DNA of 64,000 nucleotides. It comes from Chryseobacterium balustinum (GTDB lineage: Bacteria > Bacteroidota > Bacteroidia > Flavobacteriales > Weeksellaceae). The DNA lies in the NCBI RefSeq assembly GCF_900168205.1, contig NZ_FUZE01000001.1:372001-436000 (forward strand), given 5' to 3'. Shown here piece after piece: positions 1-8,555 of the stretch; the stretch's first letter is position 1; every line of letters begins with the position of its first letter. Under the pieces are notes generated by a model. The model saw only the letters and a program-made list of their open reading frames with translations, was not told the DNA's origin and searched no databases. The translations under genes and the position numbers were made by a program.

Positions 1-2
1 GA

Positions 3-620
3 ATTCATGGCGTAAGAATGATTAATGAGTTGAAAGGAATTCGGCAGTTGGAATTAGATACGCCTTCGCCTAAAAAATCGATTGCCGTGACGAGAAGTTT
101 TATGGAAATGCTTACTCAAAAAGACGATGTACGAGAACGGGTAGAAACATTCGGAATGTATTGTTCTGAAAGACTGAGAAAACAAAATACCTGCTGCAAA
201 ATGGTAACAGTTTTCGTGCAGACCAATCGTTTCAGAAAAGATTTACCCGAATATAGAAATGCTAAAACTCAAATTCTTCCGAACCCGACCAACTCATCAA
301 TTTTGATTGGTAGAGTCGTGAATGATTTGTTTGAATCTATTTTTGAAGAAGGCTTTCATTATAAAAAAGCAGGAGTTATTGTCAACGATTTTGTTCCGGA
401 AGATCAAAGATTGATTAATTTATTTGAAGAAGATACACAAAATCAGCATTTACCTGTAATGAAAGCGATGGATGCGATGAATAAAAAATATGGTAAAGAT
501 AAAGTACGTCTCGGAAGTATGAGTGGACAAAATACTTTCGGTCGTACCCAAATGTCGCCTGAATACGAAGCTTTTCTCAAAAATAATACACTTCCCGAAG
601 CAAATTTCAGATTCCACTAG
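3..620 (+). CDS. umuC: UmuC-like Y-family DNA polymerase, C-terminal part
   Basis: The reading frame is open from the left edge, so this is the 3' end of a longer gene; the first in-window ATG at 18 is internal. The visible residues align with the C-terminal part of UmuC, the catalytic subunit of the error-prone translesion polymerase. They cover the end of the helix-hairpin-helix region (INELKGI), the little-finger domain and the C-terminal region that in UmuC follows the little finger (around MKAMDAMNKKYG). The polymerase active site lies outside the window. The gene ends normally at a TAG. In this group umuC usually follows umuD under SOS control, which cannot be checked here. UmuC rather than DinB is favoured by the tail after the little finger. 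Confidence 0.85.
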   Translation: MHGVRMINELKGIRQLELDTPSPKKSIAVTRSFMEMLTQKDDVRERVETFGMYCSERLRKQNTCCKMVTVFVQTNRFRKDLPEYRNAKTQILPNPTNSSILIGRVVNDLFESIFEEGFHYKKAGVIVNDFVPEDQRLINLFEEDTQNQHLPVMKAMDAMNKKYGKDKVRLGSMSGQNTFGRTQMSPEYEAFLKNNTLPEANFRFH

Positions 621-696
621 AAGTTTAGTTAGGGTTTTTCAAAAAATATTTTCAAACTTGTAAACCTCCAGCTTCCATCACCCAATTTCCATCTAA

Positions 697-1311
697 TTAT
701 TTCTTCTTCTCGTATTTCCAGTTTCTGCCTTTTTCTTCTGAGATCCATTCTATGGCCTGTTCAATCCTTTTATTTCGGGTGCCTTCTGTTTTAGCTTCCG
801 TAATCCAATTGATATATTCTTTTCTGAATGAAGGTGATGCTTTTTCAAAAACGGCCAAAGCTTTTTTATTTTGATCTAAAATATTTTGAAACTCATCAGG
901 AACTGCGATTTCAGTTGTAGACGGTGCTGCTTTTTTCAATTTTACACCCATGTCGGTAAGTTCCATTGCTTCAAGAATAATTTTCTTAAGCTGAGGTTTT
1001 AAAGGAAGATCTTCGAGTTTGGTGATCTTTCCTAAACTGAACATATTGGATTGTTCAACATCCGTTTCAAGATTTTTTATGGTCTGCATTTCACCGTGCA
1101 ACCAAAATCCCATGCTGCAATATTGTTTAAATGAAACCATTGAGCAAAGAATTTTATCTTTATACATAAACGTCGGAAACTTCCATTTAATCGTTTCTTC
1201 TGCAACGGGGCAAAACTCGTGAACAATCTCTCGAATGTAATTTAAAATTGGCTTGGCAAAATCCTGAGATTTTTCAATATATTCATCAACTTTTGCGCTG
1301 TATTTTTCCAT
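697..1311 (-). CDS. DUF1801 / YdeI-type protein
   Basis: About 204 residues. The N-terminal half is a DUF1801-like domain (around IKWKFPTFMYKDKIL and SMVSFKQYCSMGFW). The C-terminal half matches the YdeI/OmpD-associated family (around VPDEFQNILDQNKKA and SFRKEYINWITEAKTEGT). Proteins of this type are cytosolic and their biochemical role is not established. The ATG at 1311 is preferred over a TTG at 1323, because the longer form would run into the end of the upstream gene. The gene follows the serine hydrolase by a few bases on the same strand, so co-transcription is likely. A second DUF1801 protein lies at 37904-38251. Confidence 0.75.
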   Translation of the reverse strand: MEKYSAKVDEYIEKSQDFAKPILNYIREIVHEFCPVAEETIKWKFPTFMYKDKILCSMVSFKQYCSMGFWLHGEMQTIKNLETDVEQSNMFSLGKITKLEDLPLKPQLKKIILEAMELTDMGVKLKKAAPSTTEIAVPDEFQNILDQNKKALAVFEKASPSFRKEYINWITEAKTEGTRNKRIEQAIEWISEEKGRNWKYEKKK

Positions 1312-1315
1312 ATTT

Positions 1316-2449
1316 TTAAGCAAATAATTTTACAACTTCATTCACCAAAAACTTCACCTGATCCGGTCTTCCTCTGTCGGTTTTAGGTAAATTGTTGTAG
1401 CTTCCGGTTCTTACAATTACCATTTTATTTTCCGGAATCATAATGATATATTGACCTTGAAGACCGAGGAAATAATAATGTTTAATAGGGTTGTCATTGT
1501 TGATCCAAAAGCCCATTCCGTAGATCTCATCAGACTTTTCGGTGGGCGTTCTCATCTGTTCGATAAAATCTAAATTCAGGATTTGCTCATCACCAACTTT
1601 TCCATCGTCTAAAAATAATTGTCCAAGTTTTGCAAAGTCCCTTGAATTGGAGTGAATACAGCAATATGTTTTTTCCATTCCGCTTTCATCAACGCTCCAA
1701 TCTGCGTTTTGCTCCATTCCTAACGGGATCCAGAATTTTTCAGATAAATAACTTGATAAAGATTGATTGACTGCTTTTTTTACCGCAAATCCTAAAAGCT
1801 GAGTAGAGCCGCTTTGGTATTCAAATCTTTCACCTGGCTTTTCTTTAAATGGCCTCGAAAACGTCGCTTTTAACAAGCTTCTTCCGTAATACGCCCGAGC
1901 ATTTGGCAAAAAAGGGTTTTTGTAATTTTCATCCCAGTTTAAGCCAGATTCCATTTGGGCAAGATGCTTTAAACTTACTTCTTTACCTAAAGGTTTATTT
2001 TTGAATTCATCATAAAATTCAGAGAAATTGGTGTTAATATTTTTAATTTTTCCTTCTTCCAAGGCTTTTCCAAAAAGCATAACGGTAACTGTTTTTGCCA
2101 TAGAAAATGAATTCGTTTTTGAAAGCTCGTTATAACCATTCCAATATTGTTCGTGTAATAATTTTCCATCTTTTATGACCAAAAATGATGCTGTGTTTGA
2201 TTGAGCTAAATCGTCAACGATGTTTTTAGGTAAATCTTTTTTGTTGTAATCAGAGTGTTCATCCCAAAGAACAGGTTTAGCTGTATGAATAATGTTGCTT
2301 GTAAAAAGTCTTCCATCATCAATATTGGCGCTCGATTTTCCACGAAGATAGGTTTTAGAAATGCCATTAAAAATATAAGCATATCCAAATAAGTAGAAAA
2401 GAACTACTACAGAGGCTAAAAAAGCGATTAGATAAATAATAACTATCAT
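1316..2449 (-). CDS. Class C beta-lactamase-family serine hydrolase
   Basis: 377 residues with an N-terminal membrane segment (about 2-24) and a beta-lactamase/penicillin-binding fold. The catalytic SxxK motif is SMAK (S116, K119) and the YxS/N motif is YQS (Y211). A late GLQGQY stretch stands where the KTG-like strand is expected. Such proteins include esterases, D-aminopeptidases and beta-lactamase homologues, so the substrate cannot be named. The membrane anchor suggests it acts in the periplasm. It is probably co-transcribed with the DUF1801/YdeI gene that follows it. Confidence 0.82.
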   Translation of the reverse strand: MIVIIYLIAFLASVVVLFYLFGYAYIFNGISKTYLRGKSSANIDDGRLFTSNIIHTAKPVLWDEHSDYNKKDLPKNIVDDLAQSNTASFLVIKDGKLLHEQYWNGYNELSKTNSFSMAKTVTVMLFGKALEEGKIKNINTNFSEFYDEFKNKPLGKEVSLKHLAQMESGLNWDENYKNPFLPNARAYYGRSLLKATFSRPFKEKPGERFEYQSGSTQLLGFAVKKAVNQSLSSYLSEKFWIPLGMEQNADWSVDESGMEKTYCCIHSNSRDFAKLGQLFLDDGKVGDEQILNLDFIEQMRTPTEKSDEIYGMGFWINNDNPIKHYYFLGLQGQYIIMIPENKMVIVRTGSYNNLPKTDRGRPDQVKFLVNEVVKLFA

Positions 2450-2536
2450 AAGAATTGGTCTTAAACAAATTTAAAATAAATTTGAAAAGAAACTCACAAA
2501 TGTATTTTTAAATGAATTATTTTTGTAATTATTGAT

Positions 2537-2720
2537 TTAGTACATGATATTTTTTTAACCGCAAAAGAATCAAAAGATTTTACTGTGCTTAAGTTATTTA
2601 AAAGTTTGCAAAACGAGCGATAACTCAGGTTTTTTACATTTTGTAAACTTTTGAATTTCTATGTTTTAATAATTTTTTTTTTGAATCTTTTGCGGTAAAA
2701 TATTTTTTGTCATGTACTAA
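2537..2720. repeat. Inverted-repeat hairpin element A
   Basis: The 184-base element ends in a perfect 11-base inverted repeat (TTAGTACATGA at 2537 and its complement ending at 2720). It also holds a second perfect 11-base pair inside (ACCGCAAAAGA at 2558 and its complement at 2686-2696). Further imperfect pairing continues inward (AAAAGTTTGCAAAA against TTTGTAAACTTTT). Most of the gap before the M48 gene is therefore one long hairpin. No transposase is present. It resembles elements B and C and could be a MITE-like or REP-like unit. Confidence 0.7.
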
Positions 2721-2729
2721 AAATTATTG

Positions 2730-4037
2730 ATGAAAAATATGATGAAAAACTACATTACCTTTTTATTGATCTTTATTGGGGCTGTTTTTTTTGCGCAGAC
2801 TTATAAACCAATTGATACTGCAGACTATAAGCAGAGAAAAGATTTTATTAAAAACTATTCTTTAAATAATGAACTTTTGGTAAAAAGTCTGAAAGGAAAG
2901 TACTCCGGGAAAACGGGTGGTGAGCTGTCTAAAATTTATAATGAGCTTGGGAAAGATTTTGAAAAGCAGGTGAAAAATAAAGACTTTATATTCAATTCGG
3001 TTTTTGATGCAAAAGTTAAAAATATCTTGGAACGATTAAGGAAAAATAATCCTCAGATTCCACAAAATCTTAAAATCCTTATTGCTAAAGATAATACACC
3101 AAATGCTTACTGTTTTGCGGATGGAACTTTCGTAATTAATATGGGACTTTTTAACTGGCTAAACAATGATGATCAATTGGCTGCTGTGATCTCTCACGAA
3201 TTAGGGCATAAAATTACAGAGCATACTTTGAAAACTTTTCTCGGTCTCATCAATCAAGATCAGCTTGATAAAATGGTAGTTCAGGATATTAGATCAACTA
3301 AAGAAAATCGTAATCAGAGAGCGTTCAGTGTATTGAAAAATAGAGTTTACAAAAAAGGATCTGAAAACAGAAAACAAGAAATGCAGGCAGATTCTTTAGG
3401 GTATACCGTTTTTAAAAATAGTGATTTTACAAGAACAGAATTTATCAATACATTGAAAAGACTTGAAGATTTTGACACGATTTCTCCCAAAGAATTGAAA
3501 GTAGAAACGTACAAGAAGTTTTTCAATCTTCCAAAACAGGAGTTTAATGACAAATGGCTGAAAAAAGAAGACTTTTCGTTGTATAATTACAATCATTTTA
3601 AGAGTAAGCTCAACAAAGATTCGTTGAGATCACATCCGGAAATCACATTGAGAATCAATCATCTGAAAACGCTTTTTCCCGAACTGAAAACAGAAGTTGC
3701 CGACGAAAAAGCGTCGGAATCTTACGCAGTTCTTGAGAAAACTGCAAGAATGGAAACACTACCCAATTTTTATCATTCTGAGGATTATGGAATAGGAATT
3801 TATGCAAGTCTGCAGTTTTTGCAGGATGGGGAAGAAGAAAAATATTATAAAAACTGGCTCGGAAAGTGTTTCTCGAAAATCTATGAAGCCCGTAAAAATT
3901 ATAATCTCAACAGATATTTAGATAGGGTAGACCCGAAAAACCAAAGCGAAAGCTATCAGCAATTTCTAAATTTTATGTGGAATCTGAGTTTGGATGAAAT
4001 AAAAAATATTGCAGATTTTTATCAGAAAGAATCATAG
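2730..4037 (+). CDS. M48-family zinc metalloprotease, secreted
   Basis: 435 residues from the ATG at 2730; an in-frame TTG at 2727 and ATGs at 2739 and 2742 are alternatives. A signal peptide is visible (hydrophobic core FLLIFIGAVFF, then AQ). The zinc site is HELGH (156-160 from 2730), followed by a glutamate-bearing helix (KQEMQADSLG), as in M48 peptidases of the BepA/Oma1 type. It probably acts in the periplasm or outer membrane, perhaps in envelope quality control. The C-terminal 180 residues are not recognised as a known domain. Repeat element A ends 9 bases before the start. Confidence 0.85.
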   Translation: MKNMMKNYITFLLIFIGAVFFAQTYKPIDTADYKQRKDFIKNYSLNNELLVKSLKGKYSGKTGGELSKIYNELGKDFEKQVKNKDFIFNSVFDAKVKNILERLRKNNPQIPQNLKILIAKDNTPNAYCFADGTFVINMGLFNWLNNDDQLAAVISHELGHKITEHTLKTFLGLINQDQLDKMVVQDIRSTKENRNQRAFSVLKNRVYKKGSENRKQEMQADSLGYTVFKNSDFTRTEFINTLKRLEDFDTISPKELKVETYKKFFNLPKQEFNDKWLKKEDFSLYNYNHFKSKLNKDSLRSHPEITLRINHLKTLFPELKTEVADEKASESYAVLEKTARMETLPNFYHSEDYGIGIYASLQFLQDGEEEKYYKNWLGKCFSKIYEARKNYNLNRYLDRVDPKNQSESYQQFLNFMWNLSLDEIKNIADFYQKES

Positions 4038-4069
4038 AATTTTTCCATTTTCCTATGGGCTAAAAAAAT

Positions 4070-4106
4070 AAAACCTAACAAATAATTAAAATCTGTTAGG
4101 TTTTTT
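4070..4106. terminator. Bidirectional terminator between convergent genes
   Basis: AAACCTAACA (4071-4080) pairs with TGTTAGGTTT (4094-4103). It has a T run on the + side and an A-rich run on the other side, so it can serve the M48 gene and the convergent gene at 4126. Confidence 0.85.
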
Positions 4107-4125
4107 AATGCTTTAATTTCTTAAA

Positions 4126-5658
4126 TTAATAATTCAATCTTTCCAGACGAATCTTATTAAACTTTTCTTTTTCGTTGTACTCGCGTAGTAAAATGTATCC
4201 TTCTTTTGCCACATAAGGTGTAACGCTGTAATTGTCTTTTTCTGAAATAGGAACAATTTCCTGTTTAAATTTGCCGTCGATAATGGTATTAATAAAAAGA
4301 TTCCATTTTTTTTCTTTCGTTACCTGATCTTTCTGATAATCACGGTAAAAGAAAACAACATCTTTTCCGTCATTCAGATATTGAGAAAAAAGATAATCGC
4401 TGTTGAACCATTTTGTTTTTTCCTTTTCAAATACCTTTACATCTTTAACTTTGAAATCTTTATCAGTATAAATATAAACCAGATCTGTAGTTTTTGGAGC
4501 ATTATATTCAGACATTGGTTTGTATTTTTCCGCTAAAATCCCCACACTTCCGTCACTCATAAAATACATATCTCTGGAGTGAAGCATATAGCCGTTTTCT
4601 ACATATCCGTTGGCATTTATTTTTGGAAGATAGGTGGTAAGATCCTGTTTGAAGTGAATAGATTTTGCACTTGTACTGAAGTCAGATTTATTCACAATCA
4701 ACCTTGAAAATCCTAATTGATCAAAAGACGGCGAAAAAGTTTTACCTACAATAACCATTTTATCATCAAAAGTTTTGTCATTGTCAAGTTTTCTGTATCC
4801 TGCGTAGAAAGTATCTATATTGTCGATGGTCTCATCCGAAAATCCGGTTACGGGTTTGTTTGATACTTCTTTCCCTGTCTGCATATCGATTACGAGAAGG
4901 TTAAAAGTCTTTTTATCATCACTTACCTTTTTCATGATGCAGTACATATATTTTTCATCTTTTTCCAGCACGGTAAGAGCAGAAAAGTTCTTTTTGTCTC
5001 CGTTGGTATTGTAGCTGTATTTCCAGACTTCTTTTTTCTCCGGATTAAATTTCATCAGGCTGTTATTGCTGATGTATTTTCCAAAATCTTTATATTCTAT
5101 AGCAAAATATCCACCTTGTTTAAGTTCGCCAACCGCCGAGATATAATTGTAGCCTTTTTCTTTTTTCTCTTCACGGTTTTCTTTGCGTTGTTCCTTCCAG
5201 TTTTTAGGTTCGTTAAGTTCTTTGAAAGTTCCGTTTTCCTGATAATCGTAATATATTTTTCGGGTAATGATATTTGCTTTTGGATCTATTACCATTGAAA
5301 CGGGAGTGAACAAATCTTTGTTTTTCACCAACGTATAATCTATTCCGGAGGGTTTTAAAATAATCTGCCCTTTAGAATCTACATATCCAACATAAGATGC
5401 AGCCGTAATATCTCCTTCAAATTCTTTATTGGCAACAGGGTTTAGATTTTTATCTAAAATAACGTATTCGAACTTCTTCGTTTTTTCTCCGGATTTTCCA
5501 TAAGAATAAATTGATACATAGCCGTAGAGATTATCTTTATCATCAAATAAAGCGTTCATACCGGTGTGTTCTCCCGAAGCTAATGCTGTTAAATCCTGAG
5601 TTTGAGAATATGCGAATGCCTGAAGCAGACAAAACATCAACAGTGTTATTTTTTTCAT
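4126..5658 (-). CDS. Secreted protein of unknown function
   Basis: 510 residues with a signal peptide (MKKITLLMFCLLQAFAYSQ) and a mature region rich in Lys, Asp, Tyr and Phe. Repeated beta-strand-like segments of the type YxxxLDKNLNPV and LLVIDMQTGKEV suggest a beta-propeller or similar all-beta fold. No catalytic motif, T9SS tail or lipobox is seen, so a soluble periplasmic location is likely. Similar proteins occur widely in Chryseobacterium under unnamed families, and I cannot assign a role. It is a single gene flanked by terminators. Confidence 0.75.
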   Translation of the reverse strand: MKKITLLMFCLLQAFAYSQTQDLTALASGEHTGMNALFDDKDNLYGYVSIYSYGKSGEKTKKFEYVILDKNLNPVANKEFEGDITAASYVGYVDSKGQIILKPSGIDYTLVKNKDLFTPVSMVIDPKANIITRKIYYDYQENGTFKELNEPKNWKEQRKENREEKKEKGYNYISAVGELKQGGYFAIEYKDFGKYISNNSLMKFNPEKKEVWKYSYNTNGDKKNFSALTVLEKDEKYMYCIMKKVSDDKKTFNLLVIDMQTGKEVSNKPVTGFSDETIDNIDTFYAGYRKLDNDKTFDDKMVIVGKTFSPSFDQLGFSRLIVNKSDFSTSAKSIHFKQDLTTYLPKINANGYVENGYMLHSRDMYFMSDGSVGILAEKYKPMSEYNAPKTTDLVYIYTDKDFKVKDVKVFEKEKTKWFNSDYLFSQYLNDGKDVVFFYRDYQKDQVTKEKKWNLFINTIIDGKFKQEIVPISEKDNYSVTPYVAKEGYILLREYNEKEKFNKIRLERLNY

Positions 5659-5703
5659 GGTAAAAAATTGATTTCAAAAATAATGATTTCGGGGATAAGT
5701 TGA

Positions 5704-5737
5704 ATAAAAAAATAAAGCCCTGATTTCTCAAGGCTTT
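5704..5737 (-). terminator. Terminator of glyQS
   Basis: AAAGCC (5714-5719) pairs with GGCTTT (5732-5737), with extra TGA/TCA pairing inside. Read on the - strand it is followed by a T-rich run (5705-5715). Confidence 0.8.
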
Positions 5738-5741
5738 CAAT

Positions 5742-7283
5742 TTATATTTTAGAAAGTAAATTTCTGAAGTTCGTTTTCTCGTCGATAATTCGTCTCAAAT
5801 CAGAAACCGGAACTCTTTCCTGCTGCATTGTGTCTCTGTCTCTTATTGTCACGGTATGATCTGTTAGAGAATCATGATCGATGGTGATACAATAAGGTGT
5901 ACCAATTGCATCTTGTCTTCTGTAACGTTTTCCGATCGCATCTTTTTCTTCGTAGAATAAGTTGAAATCGTATTTCAAGTCATTAAAGATATTCTCAGCA
6001 TATTCCGCTAAACCATCTCTCTTCATCAACGGAAGAATGGCTGCTTTAATTGGTGCTAAAGCCGGAGGTAAAGATAAAACTGTTCTTTCTGAACCGTCTT
6101 CCAAAACTTCATCTTTCAAACAGTTTGAGAAAATAGAAAGGAATAATCTATCCAGTCCAACAGAAGTTTCTACCACATAAGGAACGTAGTTTTCATTTCT
6201 TTCAGGATCGAAGAACTGTAATTTTCTACCTGAATGCTTTTCGTGGGCTTTCAAATCGAAATCTGTTCTTGAGTGAATTCCTTCCAATTCTTTAAATCCA
6301 AATGGGAAATTAAATTCAATATCAGCTGCAGCATTTGCATAATGCGCCAATTTCTCATGGTCGTGGAATCTGTAGTTGTCATCTCCTAAACCAAGAGCCA
6401 AATGCCAATTCAGACGTTTTGTTTTCCACTGTTCGTAGAATTCCAATTCAGTTCCCGGAGCCACAAAAAACTGCATTTCCATTTGTTCAAATTCACGCAT
6501 TCTGAAGATAAACTGTCTCGCAACAATCTCATTTCTGAAAGCTTTTCCAATCTGAGCAATACCAAAAGGAAGTCTGTGACGTGAAGTTTTCTGTACATTC
6601 AAAAAGTTAACGAAAATTCCCTGAGCAGTTTCCGGTCTTAAATAAAGATCCATCGCAGAATCTGCAGAAGCACCTAATTTAGTTCCAAACATTAAGTTGA
6701 ATTGTCTTACTTCCGTCCAGTTTTTAGAACCTGTATCAGGATCAGCAATTTCCAACTCTTCAATCAAAGATTTTACATCAGCAAGGTCTTCATTTTCTAA
6801 AGATTTTGCCAATCGTGATAAAATTTGCTCTCTTTTTGCTCTGTATTCAATAATTTTAGGATTCGTTGCAACAAACTGAGCTTTATCGAAAGACTCACCA
6901 AATCTTTTGGCAGCTTTTTCAATTTCTTTATTCTCTTTATCTTCGATTTTTGCACAATAATCTTCTACCAAAACATCTGCTCTGAAACGTTTTTTAGAAT
7001 CTTTATTGTCTATCAAAGGATCATTAAAAGCATCAACGTGGCCAGAAGCTTTCCAGGTTGTAGGGTGCATCAGAATCGCCGAATCAATACCCACAATATT
7101 TTCGTTAAGCTGTACCATCGCTTTCCACCAGTATTGTTTGATATTATTTTTCAGTTCTGCACCGTTTTGTCCGTAGTCATAAACTGCAGATAAACCGTCA
7201 TAGATCTCACTCGAAGGGAAAATAAAACCATATTCCTTAGCGTGAGAAATCACTTTCTTGAAAACATCTTCTTGCTTTGCCAT
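5742..7283 (-). CDS. glyQS: Glycyl-tRNA synthetase, alpha2 type
   Basis: 513 residues from the ATG at 7283 (MAKQED...). It charges tRNA-Gly with glycine and is the homodimeric class II form, not the bacterial alpha2-beta2 form. Visible features are the opening FKKVISHAKEYGF, the motif 2 region (FRNEIVARQFIFRMREFEQME), motif 3 (ETSVGLDRLF) and the C-terminal anticodon-binding domain. The open frame runs 57 codons further upstream to 7454. That part translates a repeat (7363-7483) and lies mostly upstream of the promoter at 7303-7310, so the shorter start is chosen. The insertion of charged helices around residues 125-190 is usual for this type. Confidence 0.95.
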   Translation of the reverse strand: MAKQEDVFKKVISHAKEYGFIFPSSEIYDGLSAVYDYGQNGAELKNNIKQYWWKAMVQLNENIVGIDSAILMHPTTWKASGHVDAFNDPLIDNKDSKKRFRADVLVEDYCAKIEDKENKEIEKAAKRFGESFDKAQFVATNPKIIEYRAKREQILSRLAKSLENEDLADVKSLIEELEIADPDTGSKNWTEVRQFNLMFGTKLGASADSAMDLYLRPETAQGIFVNFLNVQKTSRHRLPFGIAQIGKAFRNEIVARQFIFRMREFEQMEMQFFVAPGTELEFYEQWKTKRLNWHLALGLGDDNYRFHDHEKLAHYANAAADIEFNFPFGFKELEGIHSRTDFDLKAHEKHSGRKLQFFDPERNENYVPYVVETSVGLDRLFLSIFSNCLKDEVLEDGSERTVLSLPPALAPIKAAILPLMKRDGLAEYAENIFNDLKYDFNLFYEEKDAIGKRYRRQDAIGTPYCITIDHDSLTDHTVTIRDRDTMQQERVPVSDLRRIIDEKTNFRNLLSKI

Positions 7284-7302
7284 AAATTTTTCGTCTTGAG
7301 TG

Positions 7303-7310
7303 CAAAAATA
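7303..7310 (-). promoter_or_regulatory. -7 element of glyQS
   Basis: On the - strand this reads TATTTTTG, matching the Bacteroidota TAnnTTTG element. It lies about 20 bases upstream of the chosen glyQS start and supports that start. Confidence 0.6.
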
Positions 7311-7362
7311 GTGAAAATGTAGGAAGTTGGTATCGGGAAGATGGAAGTTTTTATGAAGCTGA

Positions 7363-7483
7363 TTTTTAGGAGCTGTTTCCCGCTGTTCACTGTATCTTTT
7401 TTGTAGCGGTCTCCACTTCGCTGCGTCCGCCACAAAAAAGGATGCCGTTTCCATCGCGGCTATTAATAAAACCCGTTAGGTTT
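7363..7483 (+). repeat. Interspersed repeat, copy 1
   Basis: It begins TTTTTAGGAGCTGTTTCCC and ends with the small palindrome AAACC-cgtta-GGTTT. It shares start, spacing and end with the copy at 61107-61240, including the shared series GCTRTTTCCCGCT, GATCGGGGCTA-like and AAAACCCGTNAGGTTT. An internal hairpin pairs ATCTTTTTTGTAGCGG with a near-complement about 30 bases later. Units of this type are scattered in Chryseobacterium genomes as far as I recall; their function is unknown. Confidence 0.7.
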
Positions 7484-7530
7484 AAATTCTTGCGGCATCA
7501 CAATAAGATAAAAATAAATCTAAAAATCTC

Positions 7531-7538
7531 TACTTTTG
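7531..7538 (+). promoter_or_regulatory. -7 element of truC, near-leaderless
   Basis: TACTTTTG matches TAnnTTTG and ends only 4 bases before the ATG at 7543. If used, transcription would begin at or next to the start codon. No clear -33 TTG is seen. Confidence 0.55.
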
Positions 7539-7542
7539 TCTA

Positions 7543-8238
7543 ATGTTAGAAATTCTTTATCGAGACGAACATCTTATTGCCATTAATAAACCCAGTGGGT
7601 TACTGGTTCATAAATCATATTATTCAGGACAAGCAGACACCTATGCTATTCAGGAGTTGAGGGATCAGATCGGACAATACGTTTATCCGGTACATCGTTT
7701 AGACCGAAAAACTTCGGGTGTTTTGCTGTTTACTTTAGATAAAGATCCTTTGAGGATAATGAGTGATCAATTTGCAGCACGCGAAGTTGAAAAAAAATAT
7801 CTGGCAATCCTTAGAGGATGGGCTCCCGAAGAAGAAACCATTGATTATGATTTGGTTAATGAAGACGAAATTCAACAAAATGCGATTACCTATTATCACC
7901 GTTTACAGACCTCAGAGATAGATCTAGTATTCGGAAAGCATCAGACCTCGCGTTATTGTTTGGTTGAAGCAATCCCCGAAACGGGAAGATTCCATCAATT
8001 GAGAAAGCATTTTAAGCATATTTTACATCCTATTTTGGGATGCAGACCTCATGGTTGCAATAAGCAGAATAAACTATGGCTGGAAACCTTTAATATGAAT
8101 AAACTGATGCTTCATGCTCATCAATTGGTTTTTAATCATCCCGTTACCAACGAAAGAATTACGGTAAACGCTACAATAGATGATGAGTTTAAAAGAGTAG
8201 GAGACATATTGCATTTTGATTTAAGCTCGTATTCGTAA
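7543..8238 (+). CDS. truC: tRNA pseudouridine(65) synthase TruC
   Basis: 231 residues of the RluA family. The catalytic motif HRLDRKTSG is at 51-59, with the nucleophile Asp54. The opening MLEILYRDEHLIAINKPSG and RDQIGQ closely match E. coli TruC, which converts U65 of certain tRNAs to pseudouridine. RluA/RluD-type rRNA synthases are longer and usually carry an S4 domain, absent here. The gene is transcribed away from glyQS and stands alone. Confidence 0.88.
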   Translation: MLEILYRDEHLIAINKPSGLLVHKSYYSGQADTYAIQELRDQIGQYVYPVHRLDRKTSGVLLFTLDKDPLRIMSDQFAAREVEKKYLAILRGWAPEEETIDYDLVNEDEIQQNAITYYHRLQTSEIDLVFGKHQTSRYCLVEAIPETGRFHQLRKHFKHILHPILGCRPHGCNKQNKLWLETFNMNKLMLHAHQLVFNHPVTNERITVNATIDDEFKRVGDILHFDLSSYS

Positions 8239-8249
8239 ATAAACTGATG

Positions 8250-8452
8250 GACATATCTAAGATTTATTAACGCAAAGATTTATTTTAATATTACAAAATT
8301 TCAAGGAGCAAAGAGAAATCAACAAGTTGATTGATAAAGCTAACGTTCAAGCTTTGGTAGCAAATTTATTTGCCTTTGCCTCTAAAAATAAGAAGTTTGC
8401 AATAAATCTTTGCGTTAAAAAGCTCTCGCAGATTTTAAAGATTATGTAGACA
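8250..8452. repeat. Inverted-repeat hairpin element B (fills the truC-pyrD gap)
   Basis: A perfect 18-base inverted repeat (TTAACGCAAAGATTTATT at 8267-8284, complement at 8401-8418) brackets 116 bases. Weaker pairing continues outward (ACATATCT near 8251 against AGATTATGT near 8440). No reading frame is supported inside. The 317-base truC-pyrD gap is otherwise plain AT-rich sequence up to the pyrD promoter. It is similar to elements A and C. Confidence 0.7.
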
Positions 8453-8532
8453 TTAATGTTTTATAGATCATATTCATAATAGATTTTTCATAAAAATATC
8501 ACACATCAAGAATTCATTTATTTTAAAATGAG

Positions 8533-8540
8533 TATTTTTG
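8533..8540 (+). promoter_or_regulatory. -7 element of pyrD
   Basis: TATTTTTG matches TAnnTTTG and lies 15 bases before the pyrD ATG at 8556. Confidence 0.55.
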
Positions 8541-8555
8541 TAAAACTTTTTTTCA

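Noticed and set aside
6825..7193. 122-codon frame opposite glyQS
   Set aside because: Its Phe/Ile-rich, low-complexity translation is the usual shadow of an AT-rich gene on the other strand.
7284..7454. 57-codon N-terminal extension of glycyl-tRNA synthetase
   Set aside because: It translates interspersed repeat copy 1, lies mostly upstream of the -7 element at 7303-7310, and is not part of the enzyme family.
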